In this document: positions 1-7,949 of the stretch, piece by piece
Numbering within the stretch: the stretch's first letter is position 1
Layout: each line of letters starts with the position of its first letter
Source: Virgibacillus_F sp049310925
GTDB lineage: Bacteria > Bacillota > Bacilli > Bacillales > Amphibacillaceae
Reading direction: 5' to 3'
NCBI RefSeq assembly: GCF_049310925.1
Contig: NZ_JBMERP010000045.1
Span: 1 to 28,221, forward strand
Length of the DNA stretch: 28,221 nucleotides
The notes under the pieces: generated by a model
Databases searched by the model: none
Seen by the model: only the letters and a program-made list of their open reading frames with translations
What the model was told of the DNA's origin: nothing
Made by a program: the position numbers and the translations under genes

Positions 1-7
1 GTAATAG

Positions 8-1344
8 TTAGGCTGAGAGTTCGTCTTCCATCTGTTTCTTATAATCAAACCCTGCAATCTTCCCTTCCCTTTTACCAATTAAATAAAATACCACCCCAAC
101 TACTGCCCACACTAATAGGGTTCCTAGTACATGCAGAATCATGTTAAAACTAAAGTACAATAAAACTACTATTGCAAATATACCACATGTAAGTATCAAT
201 CCTTTGGCAGGTTTAAAAATTGCAGTATTAAATAAATCTTTTCTTATATAGGGAAGTAAAATCATAGCAAGCGAATGCCCAATATAAAGTATAAACATGC
301 ATTGCAATGCTATTTTCATAATGTATCCCATCGTATTTGTCCATAATAGTAAAAGTACCAAAAGTGTATTCATTGTTAGCGCAATATGAGGTGTACTAAA
401 CCTTGAGTTAACTTTAGAAAATATACTAGGAACGGCATGGTCTTCTGCAAAGCTAAACAAGATTCTGGAAACAACCATCATAAGACCATTTAAGTAGTTG
501 CAAATGCCATTATAATACCTAATCCAACGATCCAGTTTCCTCCTGCTGGTAAATAAACCGCAGCAACATCTGCCATTGCACTATGAGAAGCTGCTAGTTT
601 TTCATGGCTTATTACGCCAAATGCAACAAATGAAATCAAGAAATAGATGAACATTATTACTAATGAACCTCTAAACATTGTTCTGGGCAATGATTTTTGT
701 GGATCTTTGATTTCACCTCCAGCTTGTGCAAGCTGCTCAAATCCAAAATATGAAAAAAACAAAATCGGTAGTACACCAATAAGTCCGCTCCAACCATATG
801 GTAGCATAGGGGAGTAATTCTTGAAATCAATAAAAAACAAACCTGGTACAACTAGAACGACAATAGCAACCAGTAACAAGATGGTCATGATTATTTGGAA
901 TTTGCCGAACCACTTAACGCCTATCAGGTTTAAAACGTAAAATAAAAGAGTGAGAGCTGTTGCAAAGATCAGTGGACTTCCTATACCAATCATTGAGTAT
1001 AAGTACTCTCCAAATGAAATAGCCATAATTGTCATCACACCAAGCATTGCAATGAATTGAAACCACATGAAAATAAATCCAGTGAAATGGCTTTTAAATG
1101 TACGACTTATGTGAATATAAGCCCCGCCAGAATGTTTCCCCAAAGGTGTGCTCAAAAAAATCATATAAGCAAGCGCTGATGATAATAATATAGGAAGTAA
1201 AATAATATAACCGAATGGCACAGCTGGACCGGCTTGCGCCCCAGCTTCCCCCGTAACAACAAACACTCCTGCACCAATCATGCCACCAAGCATTAAAGCA
1301 TAAGCATGCCAACTACTTAAATCTCTTTTTAATTTTGGAATCAT
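8..1344 (-). pseudogene. APC-family amino-acid permease, frameshifted
   Basis: Integral-membrane amino-acid/polyamine/organocation transporter. The first frame (490-1344, 284 aa) starts MIPKLKRDLSSWHAY and carries the APC glycine-rich helix 1 motif (MIGAGVFVVTGEAG, residues about 21-34) plus eight or so hydrophobic segments. It ends at a TAA just after a FATT motif. The second frame (8-481, 157 aa) begins MMVVSRILFSFAEDHAVP, which is exactly what should follow, and supplies the last helices. Joined, they give about 444 residues, the normal size for the family. The break near 482-492 fits one lost base (ACTACT-TAAATGGT read as ACT ACT TTA AAT GGT) or two extra bases. A GGAGG ribosome site precedes the ATG at 1344. 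The protein is either inactive, made as two pieces, or intact with a sequencing error here. Substrate is unknown. Confidence 0.8.
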
Positions 1345-1449
1345 CTTTTTTCCTCCCTAAAATAATTAATACTTCTACTACATGACTTTGACCAATTTCT
1401 ACTTCTGAAAAACGGACACATTTTACAGTGCTTAAAAAAACACTTATAA

Positions 1450-2808
1450 CTATATTTTCACCAATATTTCAGATAGATCTTTCTTTGTTATATCAGGGAC
1501 TTTACAATCTTTAGCAGGATAACCAACAGGCAAAACAACAAAAGGAACTTCATCTTTAGGTCGGTCCAACAGATCTCCCAAAAATTTCATAGGACTTGGT
1601 GTATGTGTCAGTGTGCATAATCCGGCATGTCGCAACGCACAGATTAACACACCGACTGCCATGGCTGAAGATGCTAAAGCCATTGAATTTTTTCTGATTA
1701 GTACACTGCCATCTATTAGTGAATCCTCTTCTAATTTCACTTGCTTTCTAAAAGCAACAATTAAATATGGTGCATCTGTTAAATGAGGTTTTTTCCAACC
1801 GGTGCCTAATGGACCTAGTGCGTCTTTCCACTCTTTTGATATTTTTTCTTCATACAGCTTCCTTTCTTCAGTTTCGGCAAATCCCCTTATCAACTCCTTT
1901 GTTCTTTGATCGCTGACTACGACTAATCGATATGGCTGAAGGTTTCCTCCTGATGGCGTTGCCGCGGCAGCTTGTAGAGCCTTATACAGTAACTGCTCAT
2001 CTACTGGCTCTGTTGAATAATCTCTCACGTTTCTTCGTTTTTTAATAAATTTATAATAATTTTCTGCACGATGAATTAGTTCGTTATCACGCAGAAAAGT
2101 AGTTTTTTGAAACGGCGGCGCTAATGTATTCCTAGCTGGTTGTAGTGGTTGGTTAAGAATTATTTCTGAAAGCGGCTTTCTTCTTAGCTTAGGAGGTTGA
2201 TAATCTTCTTTTCCATATCCAACTGCAATGAGTAAAAATGGCGATTCATTTTCTGGACGGTTAAGAATTGATTGTGTTGCCTCAACCGGTGTATGAACTA
2301 AGCTATTCAAACCAGTATTTTCTAAGGCGGATAACAAAAAACCAGAACAGATAGATATAGACTCCTGAACATAATAATGTTTGATTTTCTCTGTCGTACC
2401 ATCTTCTTTTGTTTCAAGTCCATGATTAATTTTAAATAAGGCAATTAAATAAGGCGCTTCTTCTAGGTATTCTTTCTTTCCTAATACTGAATTTTCTTGT
2501 TTGAATTCCAAGGAAGATTGTTCCAATCTCTCTTTCTCTTCTCTTTCAGCAGCGATACGAATTTCTTTTTTGATTTTTTGATTTTTAATAAGAACAAAGG
2601 TCCAAGGCTGCTGATTTGCACCTGATGGTGATGTTCCAGCAGAACGAATTACATTTTCAAGTACCTTTTCAGGAACTGTTTCGTTTGAAAAACTTCTTAC
2701 ACTTCTACGATTCTCCATTAGATTTAAAAAACTATCTATTTTTTTCTGTTGTTCTTCGGCGTTCATCCGAATAAAATCCAGTTCAATAAAGCCTTTACTA
2801 ACAGCCAT
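1450..2808 (-). CDS. Tandem nitroreductase fusion, iodotyrosine-deiodinase-like
   Basis: FMN-dependent reductase of 452 aa made of two nitroreductase domains in one chain, about residues 25-225 and 245-452. Each repeats the FMN-site signature: MENRRSVRSFS with TSPSGANQQPW in the first, KKRRNVRDYS with ATPSGGNLQPY in the second. Both also have the long C-terminal motif seen in iodotyrosine deiodinases (GRPENE-like, then PVGY or AVGY and PDI or PPK). Single-domain members are about 220 aa and act as homodimers with active sites at the interface, so this protein is probably an internal pseudo-dimer. In the second domain the lid has E/E/LY/W..KP, matching the Glu-Tyr-Lys lid of deiodinases. In the first the Tyr position looks like Leu. 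An AGGTG site precedes the ATG. The natural substrate cannot be read from the sequence. Confidence 0.88.
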   Translation of the reverse strand: MAVSKGFIELDFIRMNAEEQQKKIDSFLNLMENRRSVRSFSNETVPEKVLENVIRSAGTSPSGANQQPWTFVLIKNQKIKKEIRIAAEREEKERLEQSSLEFKQENSVLGKKEYLEEAPYLIALFKINHGLETKEDGTTEKIKHYYVQESISICSGFLLSALENTGLNSLVHTPVEATQSILNRPENESPFLLIAVGYGKEDYQPPKLRRKPLSEIILNQPLQPARNTLAPPFQKTTFLRDNELIHRAENYYKFIKKRRNVRDYSTEPVDEQLLYKALQAAAATPSGGNLQPYRLVVVSDQRTKELIRGFAETEERKLYEEKISKEWKDALGPLGTGWKKPHLTDAPYLIVAFRKQVKLEEDSLIDGSVLIRKNSMALASSAMAVGVLICALRHAGLCTLTHTPSPMKFLGDLLDRPKDEVPFVVLPVGYPAKDCKVPDITKKDLSEILVKI

Positions 2809-2844
2809 TTATTCACCTCGTTTAGTTTTTTAAATATTAGATAT

Positions 2845-2873
2845 ATTATAAGGTAACCGATTGGTTTTGTAAA
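2845..2873 (-). promoter_or_regulatory. Promoter of the nitroreductase with internal palindrome
   Basis: On the minus strand TTTACA (2868-2873) and TATAAT (2845-2850) are separated by exactly 17 bp, a near-consensus sigma-A promoter. The spacer holds the palindrome AACC-GATT-GGTT (2855-2866), a position where a bound repressor would block RNA polymerase. Confidence 0.6.
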
Positions 2874-2945
2874 CGCTTTCATTAATGGTTGATTCAAACT
2901 CCCTGACTCTAAAGGATAATTATCTTTGATAGAGAAGTTGTTACA

Positions 2946-3413
2946 CTATAACTTTTCTTTTCGTTTCTCAACAAAGTAATCCTTTGAAACAAGAATTATT
3001 ATAAAAACCATACCAAGTCGAATTTCGATATCAGCAACATTAAATATTGCTGGATATCCCTGAACGGAAATGAAATCGATCACATGACCTGAAAATAAGC
3101 GATTGACAAAGTTCCCAATTCCACCAGCAATTATAAGTGCACTTGCAATATACCACATGAACGAATGACTCAAATATTTTATTAATATATAAATTACAAC
3201 ACTAATCGCAATAAAGTTTAATAGTAGGACCAATGTAGGTCTACTTTCAAGAAAACCAAAACTCATTCCTTTATTATATAGAAGGCTCCAATATAAATAT
3301 GAGATAACTGTTTCCTGTTTACCACCAATCATTAACGTATTTTCAGCCCATGTTTTTGTTACTAAATCGATTGCGAGAAAAATCAGCGTTACCCAAACAA
3401 ACATTTTTTTCAT
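2946..3413 (-). CDS. Signal peptidase II (LspA) paralogue
   Basis: Membrane aspartic protease that removes signal peptides from prolipoproteins. The 155 aa product is the usual size and has four hydrophobic helices. The catalytic aspartates are present: D113 in HVIDF and D128 in FNVAD. YNKGMSFGF (46-54) and the N-terminal AIDLVTK also fit. The family motif GNxxDR reads GNFVNR here (101-105), an Asp to Asn change. I start it at MKKMF because GGGGAT lies 6 nt upstream; a longer frame to 3506 has no ribosome site. Housekeeping lspA normally sits next to rluD/pyrR, so this isolated copy divergent from osmC is likely a second, specialised or stress-linked version. A Crp-type palindrome lies about 50 bp upstream. 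Confidence 0.82.
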   Translation of the reverse strand: MKKMFVWVTLIFLAIDLVTKTWAENTLMIGGKQETVISYLYWSLLYNKGMSFGFLESRPTLVLLLNFIAISVVIYILIKYLSHSFMWYIASALIIAGGIGNFVNRLFSGHVIDFISVQGYPAIFNVADIEIRLGMVFIIILVSKDYFVEKRKEKL

Positions 3414-3463
3414 TTTTTTATCCCCTTTTTCATTAACTCTACTATATAACAAGATATTTTCTT

Positions 3464-3479
3464 TGTAAGTTAGCTTACA
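3464..3479. promoter_or_regulatory. Crp/Fnr-type operator, lspA-osmC divergent region
   Basis: TGTAAGTTAGCTTACA is a perfect inverted repeat (TGTAAG/CTTACA) of the form TGTAA-N6-TTACA. It lies between the divergent lspA-like and osmC genes. A minus-strand TATAGT (3441-3446) is 28 bp from its centre. On the plus strand a weak -10 candidate, TAACAT (3501-3506), lies 32 bp away, the spacing expected for class II activation. The same motif recurs at 7843, 21257, 21617 and 22972. Confidence 0.6.
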
Positions 3480-3550
3480 TACATTTTTTCTGTGAGGGCT
3501 TAACATAGGGTATGTAATAAGAAACTTAGTTTTATAGAGGAGTGTTTAGA

Positions 3551-3988
3551 ATGGGAAAAATGATAGAAAAAATTTCTGCAGCAGCAAAAGGAATGCAAAC
3601 AGTAGGTACTTCAAAAAATCATCAGGTTATCATAGATGAACCAGCACAAATGGGAGGACAGGATGAAGGAGCAAATCCATTAGGTACCCTTCTTATCTCT
3701 TTGGCAGGTTGTGAGAATGTCATTGCAAATATGGTAGCAAAAGAAATTGATTTTGACCTCCAAGGTATTGAGTTTGATGTGAAAGGTGAGCTGGACCCAG
3801 AAGGAATGATGGGTAAAGAAGGTGTTCGTCCTTATTTTCAAACGATTACTGTAAATGCACAGGTAAAGACGAGTGAATCAGAAGAACGCATTAAAGAGTT
3901 ACAAGAAATTGTCGATACAAGATGTCCAATATTCACCACGTTAGAAGCTGCCAATACTGAAATGGTGCCAAACTGGACAAAGGCATAA
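3551..3988 (+). CDS. OsmC-family peroxide/thiol-stress protein
   Basis: OsmC/Ohr-fold protein of 145 aa; such proteins reduce organic or lipid hydroperoxides with a cysteine pair in the cytoplasm. The two family cysteines are present: C54 in SLAGCENV, on the central helix, and C125 in DTRCPIF. Length matches the family (140-150 aa). I start at the ATG at 3551 because GAGGAG (3537-3542) lies 8 nt upstream; a GTG at 3542 would overlap that site. It reads divergently from the lspA paralogue across a Crp-type operator, and a 14-bp hairpin follows it. Whether it belongs to the OsmC, Ohr or YhfA branch cannot be decided here. Confidence 0.85.
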   Translation: MGKMIEKISAAAKGMQTVGTSKNHQVIIDEPAQMGGQDEGANPLGTLLISLAGCENVIANMVAKEIDFDLQGIEFDVKGELDPEGMMGKEGVRPYFQTITVNAQVKTSESEERIKELQEIVDTRCPIFTTLEAANTEMVPNWTKA

Positions 3989-4016
3989 TATTTCCATAGA
4001 ATAAGTGAATCTCAAT

Positions 4017-4061
4017 AACAAGAAGGTAGAGAAGTTACTAAAACAAATCTACCTTCTTGTT
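4017..4061 (+). terminator. Hairpin after osmC
   Basis: Two perfectly complementary 14-nt arms (4017-4030 and 4048-4061) surround a 17-nt loop. No long T run follows, so it may be a weak terminator or an mRNA-stabilising hairpin. The HAD gene starts only 24 nt later. Confidence 0.5.
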
Positions 4062-4084
4062 ACATTTAAAAGGAGTTGTTATAG

Positions 4085-4753
4085 ATGGAGTGAAATTCTA
4101 TCAAGGCCTTTGTCTTTGATGTTTATGGTACATTATTCGACGTTCATTCTGTTATTGAAAAGTGTGATGAATTTTTTGGTGGAAAAGGCACCGAAATCAG
4201 TAAAACATGGAGGGGAAAACAGTTAGAATACAGTTACTTGCGACAATTAATGGGGAATTACGAGACCTTTCACTCGGTTACAAGAGACGCTTTACGTTAT
4301 GCTGTAAAAAAACACGATGAGCAACTTGATAAAATTTCAGAAAAAGAGCTTCTAACCGCCTATTTACATCTCACTACTTATCCCGAAGTGAAAGATGTCT
4401 TGGCACAATTACAAGACAAAAAAATAGCAGTATTCTCTAATGGTTCACATGATATGCTTGATCCTTTAATCAGACAATCGGAAATTTGCGATCTATTTGA
4501 TGAAATAATTAGCATCGATGAAATAAGACAATTAAAACCGACCTTTGCCTCCTATGATCATGCAGCAAAAGTATTGAAAGTAAAACCCGAAGAAGTATTA
4601 TTCATGTCTTCTAATGGTTGGGATATATCAGGAGCAAAAAACTACGGATTCCAAACCGCATGGATAAATCGACAAAACCTTCCCATTGAGGAATTGAATT
4701 TGGAACCAAATATTGTTTATCAAGCCTTAACAGGCATATTAGAATGGAAGTAA
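4085..4753 (+). pseudogene. HAD hydrolase (L-2-haloacid dehalogenase type) with TGA at codon 3
   Basis: Haloacid dehalogenase superfamily hydrolase, about 222 codons. An AAAGGAG site precedes ATG (4085-4087), which is followed by GAG and then in-frame TGA (4091-4093). After that the same frame runs open to 4753. Motif I FDVYGTLFD with the nucleophile Asp lies in the first 20 codons. Motif II VFSNGS, the lysine loop RQLKP and motif III SSNGWDISGAK follow, as in type II haloacid dehalogenases. No other usual start in this frame lies before motif I. The next, TTG at 4238, would delete the nucleophile. The gene is therefore probably inactivated by a recent nonsense change, unless the stop is read through. 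Nothing about position 3 suggests selenocysteine. Confidence 0.75.
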
Positions 4754-4760
4754 TGATTAA

Positions 4761-4802
4761 AAGCTGATTTTGAGAGGAACGACTCTTAAAATCAGCTTTT
4801 TT
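4761..4802 (+). terminator. Rho-independent terminator of the HAD gene
   Basis: A stem of 16 pairs (4761-4776 with 4783-4798, one G-T wobble) and a GAACGA loop are followed by a T tract. It starts 8 nt after the HAD stop codon. Confidence 0.85.
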
Positions 4803-4862
4803 ATAATACTACCTTTAAATCCCAAGTCAAAAAATAACGTTAGTCAAAACAAGTTCCCTCCC

Positions 4863-4918
4863 CGGTGTTATGCTAATGTAACTTGCATAACCCTCTAGTA
4901 ATTTCTTGGAAAACACCG
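4863..4918 (+). other. Structured leader upstream of the exporter gene
   Basis: Two competing pairings can be drawn: GTTATGC (4867-4873) with GCATAAC (4885-4891), and CGGTGTT (4863-4869) with AACACCG (4912-4918). They share GTT, so they are mutually exclusive. I do not recognise a known riboswitch. The 187-nt gap between the terminator and the LysE gene holds nothing else clear. Confidence 0.25.
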
Positions 4919-4989
4919 CATTTTTACTTCTAATTACGATTAAACACGCATTTAATTTAAAGACAAGCTTTAAACAATGGGGGTAAGGG

Positions 4990-5640
4990 ATGTTTTTACT
5001 TTTGATTAGACAAATCGTACTTGGTTTATCTATCGCTGCACCAATTGGACCTATTAACATAGAAATTATTAGAAGAGGCATCTATCAAGGATTGTGGCCT
5101 TCACTTCTTGTCGGAGCCGGAGGTATGACTTCCGATCTCTTCTTAATGTTCCTTATGTATCAAGGTCTATCAGGATTTCTGACGTTAAACTGGGTACAAC
5201 TTATATTATTGATAGTTGGTGCACTAATTTTAACCTATACTGGCGTACAGAGCCTCATTCATAAAATAGATCTAATGGTGGATTCTTCTGAAAACAGGAG
5301 CGGCCGTTTGAGAACCGGATTGATCAGCTGTTATCTTACAGGATTATCCATAGCGGCTTTCAATCCCTTAAATATCCTGTTCTGGCTGGGGATTTATGGA
5401 TCCGTGTTAAGTGATTCATTTGATAATGAAAATATAATAAAAGCATTTTACGTGAACAGCGCTATTTTTATCGGCATAGGGGTGTGGAACTTGAACTTGG
5501 CGCTAACCATTCACTTCAGCAAAACACTGTTAAATCCCAAAATCATGAAACTAATCAACCTAACAACGAGTCTAATTTTATTAGGATTTGGTATCCATTT
5601 TGCTTATGAGGCTATAGTTAGAATTAAAGCGTTCTTTTAG
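4990..5640 (+). CDS. LysE-family amino-acid exporter
   Basis: Polytopic membrane protein of 216 aa that would export amino acids or similar small molecules. It shows the family N-terminal motif GLSIAAPIGPINIE (12-25) followed by RRGIYQG, and a second conserved helix start AAFNPLNILFWLG near residue 122. About six hydrophobic helices are visible and the length is typical (200-220 aa). GGGGG lies about 8 nt before the ATG. It stands alone between a terminator and convergent minus-strand genes. Substrate is not predictable; lysine, arginine and threonine exporters all share these motifs. Confidence 0.85.
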   Translation: MFLLLIRQIVLGLSIAAPIGPINIEIIRRGIYQGLWPSLLVGAGGMTSDLFLMFLMYQGLSGFLTLNWVQLILLIVGALILTYTGVQSLIHKIDLMVDSSENRSGRLRTGLISCYLTGLSIAAFNPLNILFWLGIYGSVLSDSFDNENIIKAFYVNSAIFIGIGVWNLNLALTIHFSKTLLNPKIMKLINLTTSLILLGFGIHFAYEAIVRIKAFF

Positions 5641-5697
5641 TATAAAGACCCTTTTTCATCTTCACCTTGTTTTTTTATAAGACCACCTAACGAATCA

Positions 5698-7047
5698 TTA
5701 TAGCATGTAGCCAATGTCTGAGGCTGCTGTCGGGTATGCAAATATCATCTTTTTAAGATTCTTTGTTGTCAATTCAAATTGAATAGCTGTAGCAAAGAGA
5801 TTAATTAGTTCATCAGCCTCATGGCTAAGCAAATGCGCTCCGATAACTTGATCGTTCTCCTTATTTATGATTATTTTTGCAAAAGCAACCGCTTGATTTG
5901 TACGCTTATAGGTAAACCACTTGGTTGTGTCAATGGCATTCACTTTAAAATCAAGACCCTTTTCCGCTGCATCTTCTTCTGACATGCCCACCGTTGCCAG
6001 CTTAGGGAGCGTAAATACGCTGCTGGGCATTACTTGTTCGGTATAAGTACGATGGTTCCCTTTCAGTATATTTGAAGCTACTAAATGCGATTCCATACCA
6101 GCTACAGGCGTTAGCGGTGTACCCGGTGAATCCGAAACATCTCCGGCAGCATATACACGAGAATTACTGGTGCTTTGTAAATATTCATTGACTTCAATAC
6201 CCTTTTTACTTTCATTCACATTTGCGCTTTTTAAATTCAGTGAATCTGTATTAGGCGTTCTTCCCGCTCCATGTACAACAAGATCAGCCATGAAATCTTT
6301 TGTTTCACTGCCCTGTTTTCCGGTTACGCTATAATGATCGGACATTTTTTCAATCTTATTCACTTCCGTTGAAAGATGGATTTGAATCCCGATATCCCTA
6401 GAATAATTCACTAAATGATCCACCAGGTCTTTATCAAAGCCTTCTAATGGCCGTTCTCCCCGATGTATAATGTGAACATTCGCGCCTGCTCTGGACGCAA
6501 TATGTGCAAATTCAAATGAAATATAGCCACCGCCTACAAATACGATATCCTTTGGCAGTTCTTCAAGCTCTAAAAATTCATCGCTTAATGTAAAGTATTC
6601 ACTTCCTTCAATCGGTAATTTAGCAGGAGAAGCTCCCGCCGCAATTAGAAAATAGTCCCCTTGGAGCGTTTCCTCGTTTACTTTTATTGTGCTTTCATCT
6701 ATAAACGCAGCGTGACCATGATACGTGTCAATGCCTTGTTTCTTCAGCCCTTTTTCTTTCATTTCTGGAAAATCATCTGTAAATGTTTTTTTATAATTCA
6801 TCAGATCATTCCAATTGATGTAAATATCTCCGTTAATACCCGATCCCTTCAATCGTTCAACACCATCCATATATTCCGTAATGCCCACCAGTATCTTTTT
6901 GGGATCACAGCCTCTTAAGGCGCAGGTTCCACCAAATGGACGCTCATCAATCATAGCTACACTCCAGCCGGATTTTTTGCACTTTGCTGCTGCAATAGAC
7001 CCCGCTGTACCACTTCCTATTACTACCAGATCATATTCTTTCATCAT
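5698..7047 (-). CDS. Glutathione-reductase-like NAD(P)/FAD disulfide oxidoreductase
   Basis: Class I pyridine nucleotide-disulfide oxidoreductase of 449 aa. FAD motif GSGTAG (11-16), redox disulfide C42-x4-C47 in GGTCALRGCDPKK, NAD(P) motif GGGYIS in mid-chain and the FAD motif YAAGDVSD are visible. At the C terminus the catalytic HxHPT motif of lipoamide dehydrogenase and glutathione reductase reads FAYPTAASD, so the active-site histidine is replaced by Tyr. The partner disulfide is therefore unknown. The ATG at 7047 is chosen because AGGAGTGG lies 8 nt upstream; a GTG at 7059 lies inside that site. The next gene upstream on the same strand is an FMN reductase, separated by a perfect palindrome. 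Confidence 0.85.
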   Translation of the reverse strand: MMKEYDLVVIGSGTAGSIAAAKCKKSGWSVAMIDERPFGGTCALRGCDPKKILVGITEYMDGVERLKGSGINGDIYINWNDLMNYKKTFTDDFPEMKEKGLKKQGIDTYHGHAAFIDESTIKVNEETLQGDYFLIAAGASPAKLPIEGSEYFTLSDEFLELEELPKDIVFVGGGYISFEFAHIASRAGANVHIIHRGERPLEGFDKDLVDHLVNYSRDIGIQIHLSTEVNKIEKMSDHYSVTGKQGSETKDFMADLVVHGAGRTPNTDSLNLKSANVNESKKGIEVNEYLQSTSNSRVYAAGDVSDSPGTPLTPVAGMESHLVASNILKGNHRTYTEQVMPSSVFTLPKLATVGMSEEDAAEKGLDFKVNAIDTTKWFTYKRTNQAVAFAKIIINKENDQVIGAHLLSHEADELINLFATAIQFELTTKNLKKMIFAYPTAASDIGYML

Positions 7048-7104
7048 TTGATTATCCACTCCTATACAGTGTTTTCCTTATATCTTCCCTCAATAAATCC
7101 CATA

Positions 7105-7133
7105 TTAAACCATGTACCTTGTACATGGTTTAA
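7105..7133. repeat. Perfect 13-bp inverted repeat (terminator or operator)
   Basis: TTAAACCATGTAC, a CTT loop, then GTACATGGTTTAA. It lies just past the FMN reductase stop and upstream of the disulfide oxidoreductase. Neither strand has a good T run after it, so a regulator operator is as likely as a terminator. Confidence 0.5.
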
Positions 7134-7141
7134 ATTTATTT

Positions 7142-7765
7142 TCATAACGTATTACCTATAGCAGGAATTGAATGCTCTTTAAGGAGCCTGGCAAAGTACA
7201 TTGTATTGTATGATAACATTTCTATATGCTCTTGACTGAAATCATTATTCTTCCCATTTGCATCAATATAAGATGGACCAGGGCCAGCCTCACCTACCCA
7301 ATAAGTGTCTACGTTTGGTGGGATAACAAATCCGATATGAGATAATCCGTATAAAATAGACGCAGATGCGTGTTTTGCACCGTCTTCATTCCCGGTTACA
7401 ATGACTCCCCCTACTTTATTGTAATAGATTGCTTGGCCCTTCTGATTTGTTTCACCACTACTACCATATAGACGTTCAATGGCAAGTGTTGCTAAACTGC
7501 TTTTTTCCCCTAACCATAGAGGCGTTCCTATTATTACAATATTAGCTTGTTTCACCTTTTCCAAAATCATCGGCCACTCATCTCCATCCCCCATATCTCC
7601 ACTAATCCCATATGGTATATGATATTCTGCCAGCCGAATACTTTCAGTTACGACTCCTTCATTCTCATAAATCTTTCTCGCCTGTTCAAATAGAGCTTCT
7701 GTGTTAGACACTTCATTACTGTCTTTTAAAGACGCATTCAAAAACAATACTTTTAAATTACTCAT
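7142..7765 (-). CDS. NADPH-dependent FMN reductase / flavodoxin-fold oxidoreductase
   Basis: Flavodoxin-fold protein of 207 aa that would bind FMN and use NAD(P)H. The N-terminal strand and phosphate loop read VLFLNASLKDS, followed by the mid-chain motif IIGTPLWLGEKSS and VIVTGNEDGAKH typical of this group. GEAGPGPSYID occurs in close Bacillus relatives as I remember them. AGGAGGAGT precedes the ATG. TATAAT on the minus strand (7794-7799) is a good -10, and the centre of the Crp-type palindrome at 7843-7858 is 54 bp further upstream, near a class I activator position. It is divergent from the broken peroxiredoxin. Confidence 0.85.
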   Translation of the reverse strand: MSNLKVLFLNASLKDSNEVSNTEALFEQARKIYENEGVVTESIRLAEYHIPYGISGDMGDGDEWPMILEKVKQANIVIIGTPLWLGEKSSLATLAIERLYGSSGETNQKGQAIYYNKVGGVIVTGNEDGAKHASASILYGLSHIGFVIPPNVDTYWVGEAGPGPSYIDANGKNNDFSQEHIEMLSYNTMYFARLLKEHSIPAIGNTL

Positions 7766-7842
7766 TTCATACTCCTCCTCTAAATTTGCACTAATTATAT
7801 ATACCCATTAAATAGTCCTTGAAATCCTAACTCATCTAATCA

Positions 7843-7858
7843 TGTAATCTAGCTTACA
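7843..7858. promoter_or_regulatory. Crp/Fnr-type operator, FMN reductase-peroxiredoxin region
   Basis: TGTAATCTAGCTTACA, an exact TGTAA-N6-TTACA palindrome, lies between divergent genes. Its centre is 54 bp from the FMN reductase -10 (7794-7799) and 64 bp from a plus-strand TATACT (7912-7917) in front of the peroxiredoxin remnant. Confidence 0.6.
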
Positions 7859-7949
7859 TTTCTTTTAATTATTTACGTTTACTTACATTAAAAAGTAAGA
7901 TTTAAGGGTACTATACTTAGGGATGAATTTTATTAAAGGAGGAATTTTT

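Noticed and set aside
4091..4093. UGA in the HAD gene as a second selenocysteine
   Set aside because: Codon 3 of a HAD enzyme has no redox role and family members have no Cys there. The nearby hairpin has a CC-starting loop, unlike a SECIS.
4877..4892. TGTAACTTGCATAACC upstream of the exporter as a Crp-type site
   Set aside because: The right half matches only 3 of 5 bases, and the segment is better explained as part of a local stem.
7882..7899. CTTAC-N8-GTAAG next to the peroxiredoxin remnant as another Crp site
   Set aside because: The half-sites point the opposite way and the spacer is 8, so it does not match TGTAA-N6-TTACA.
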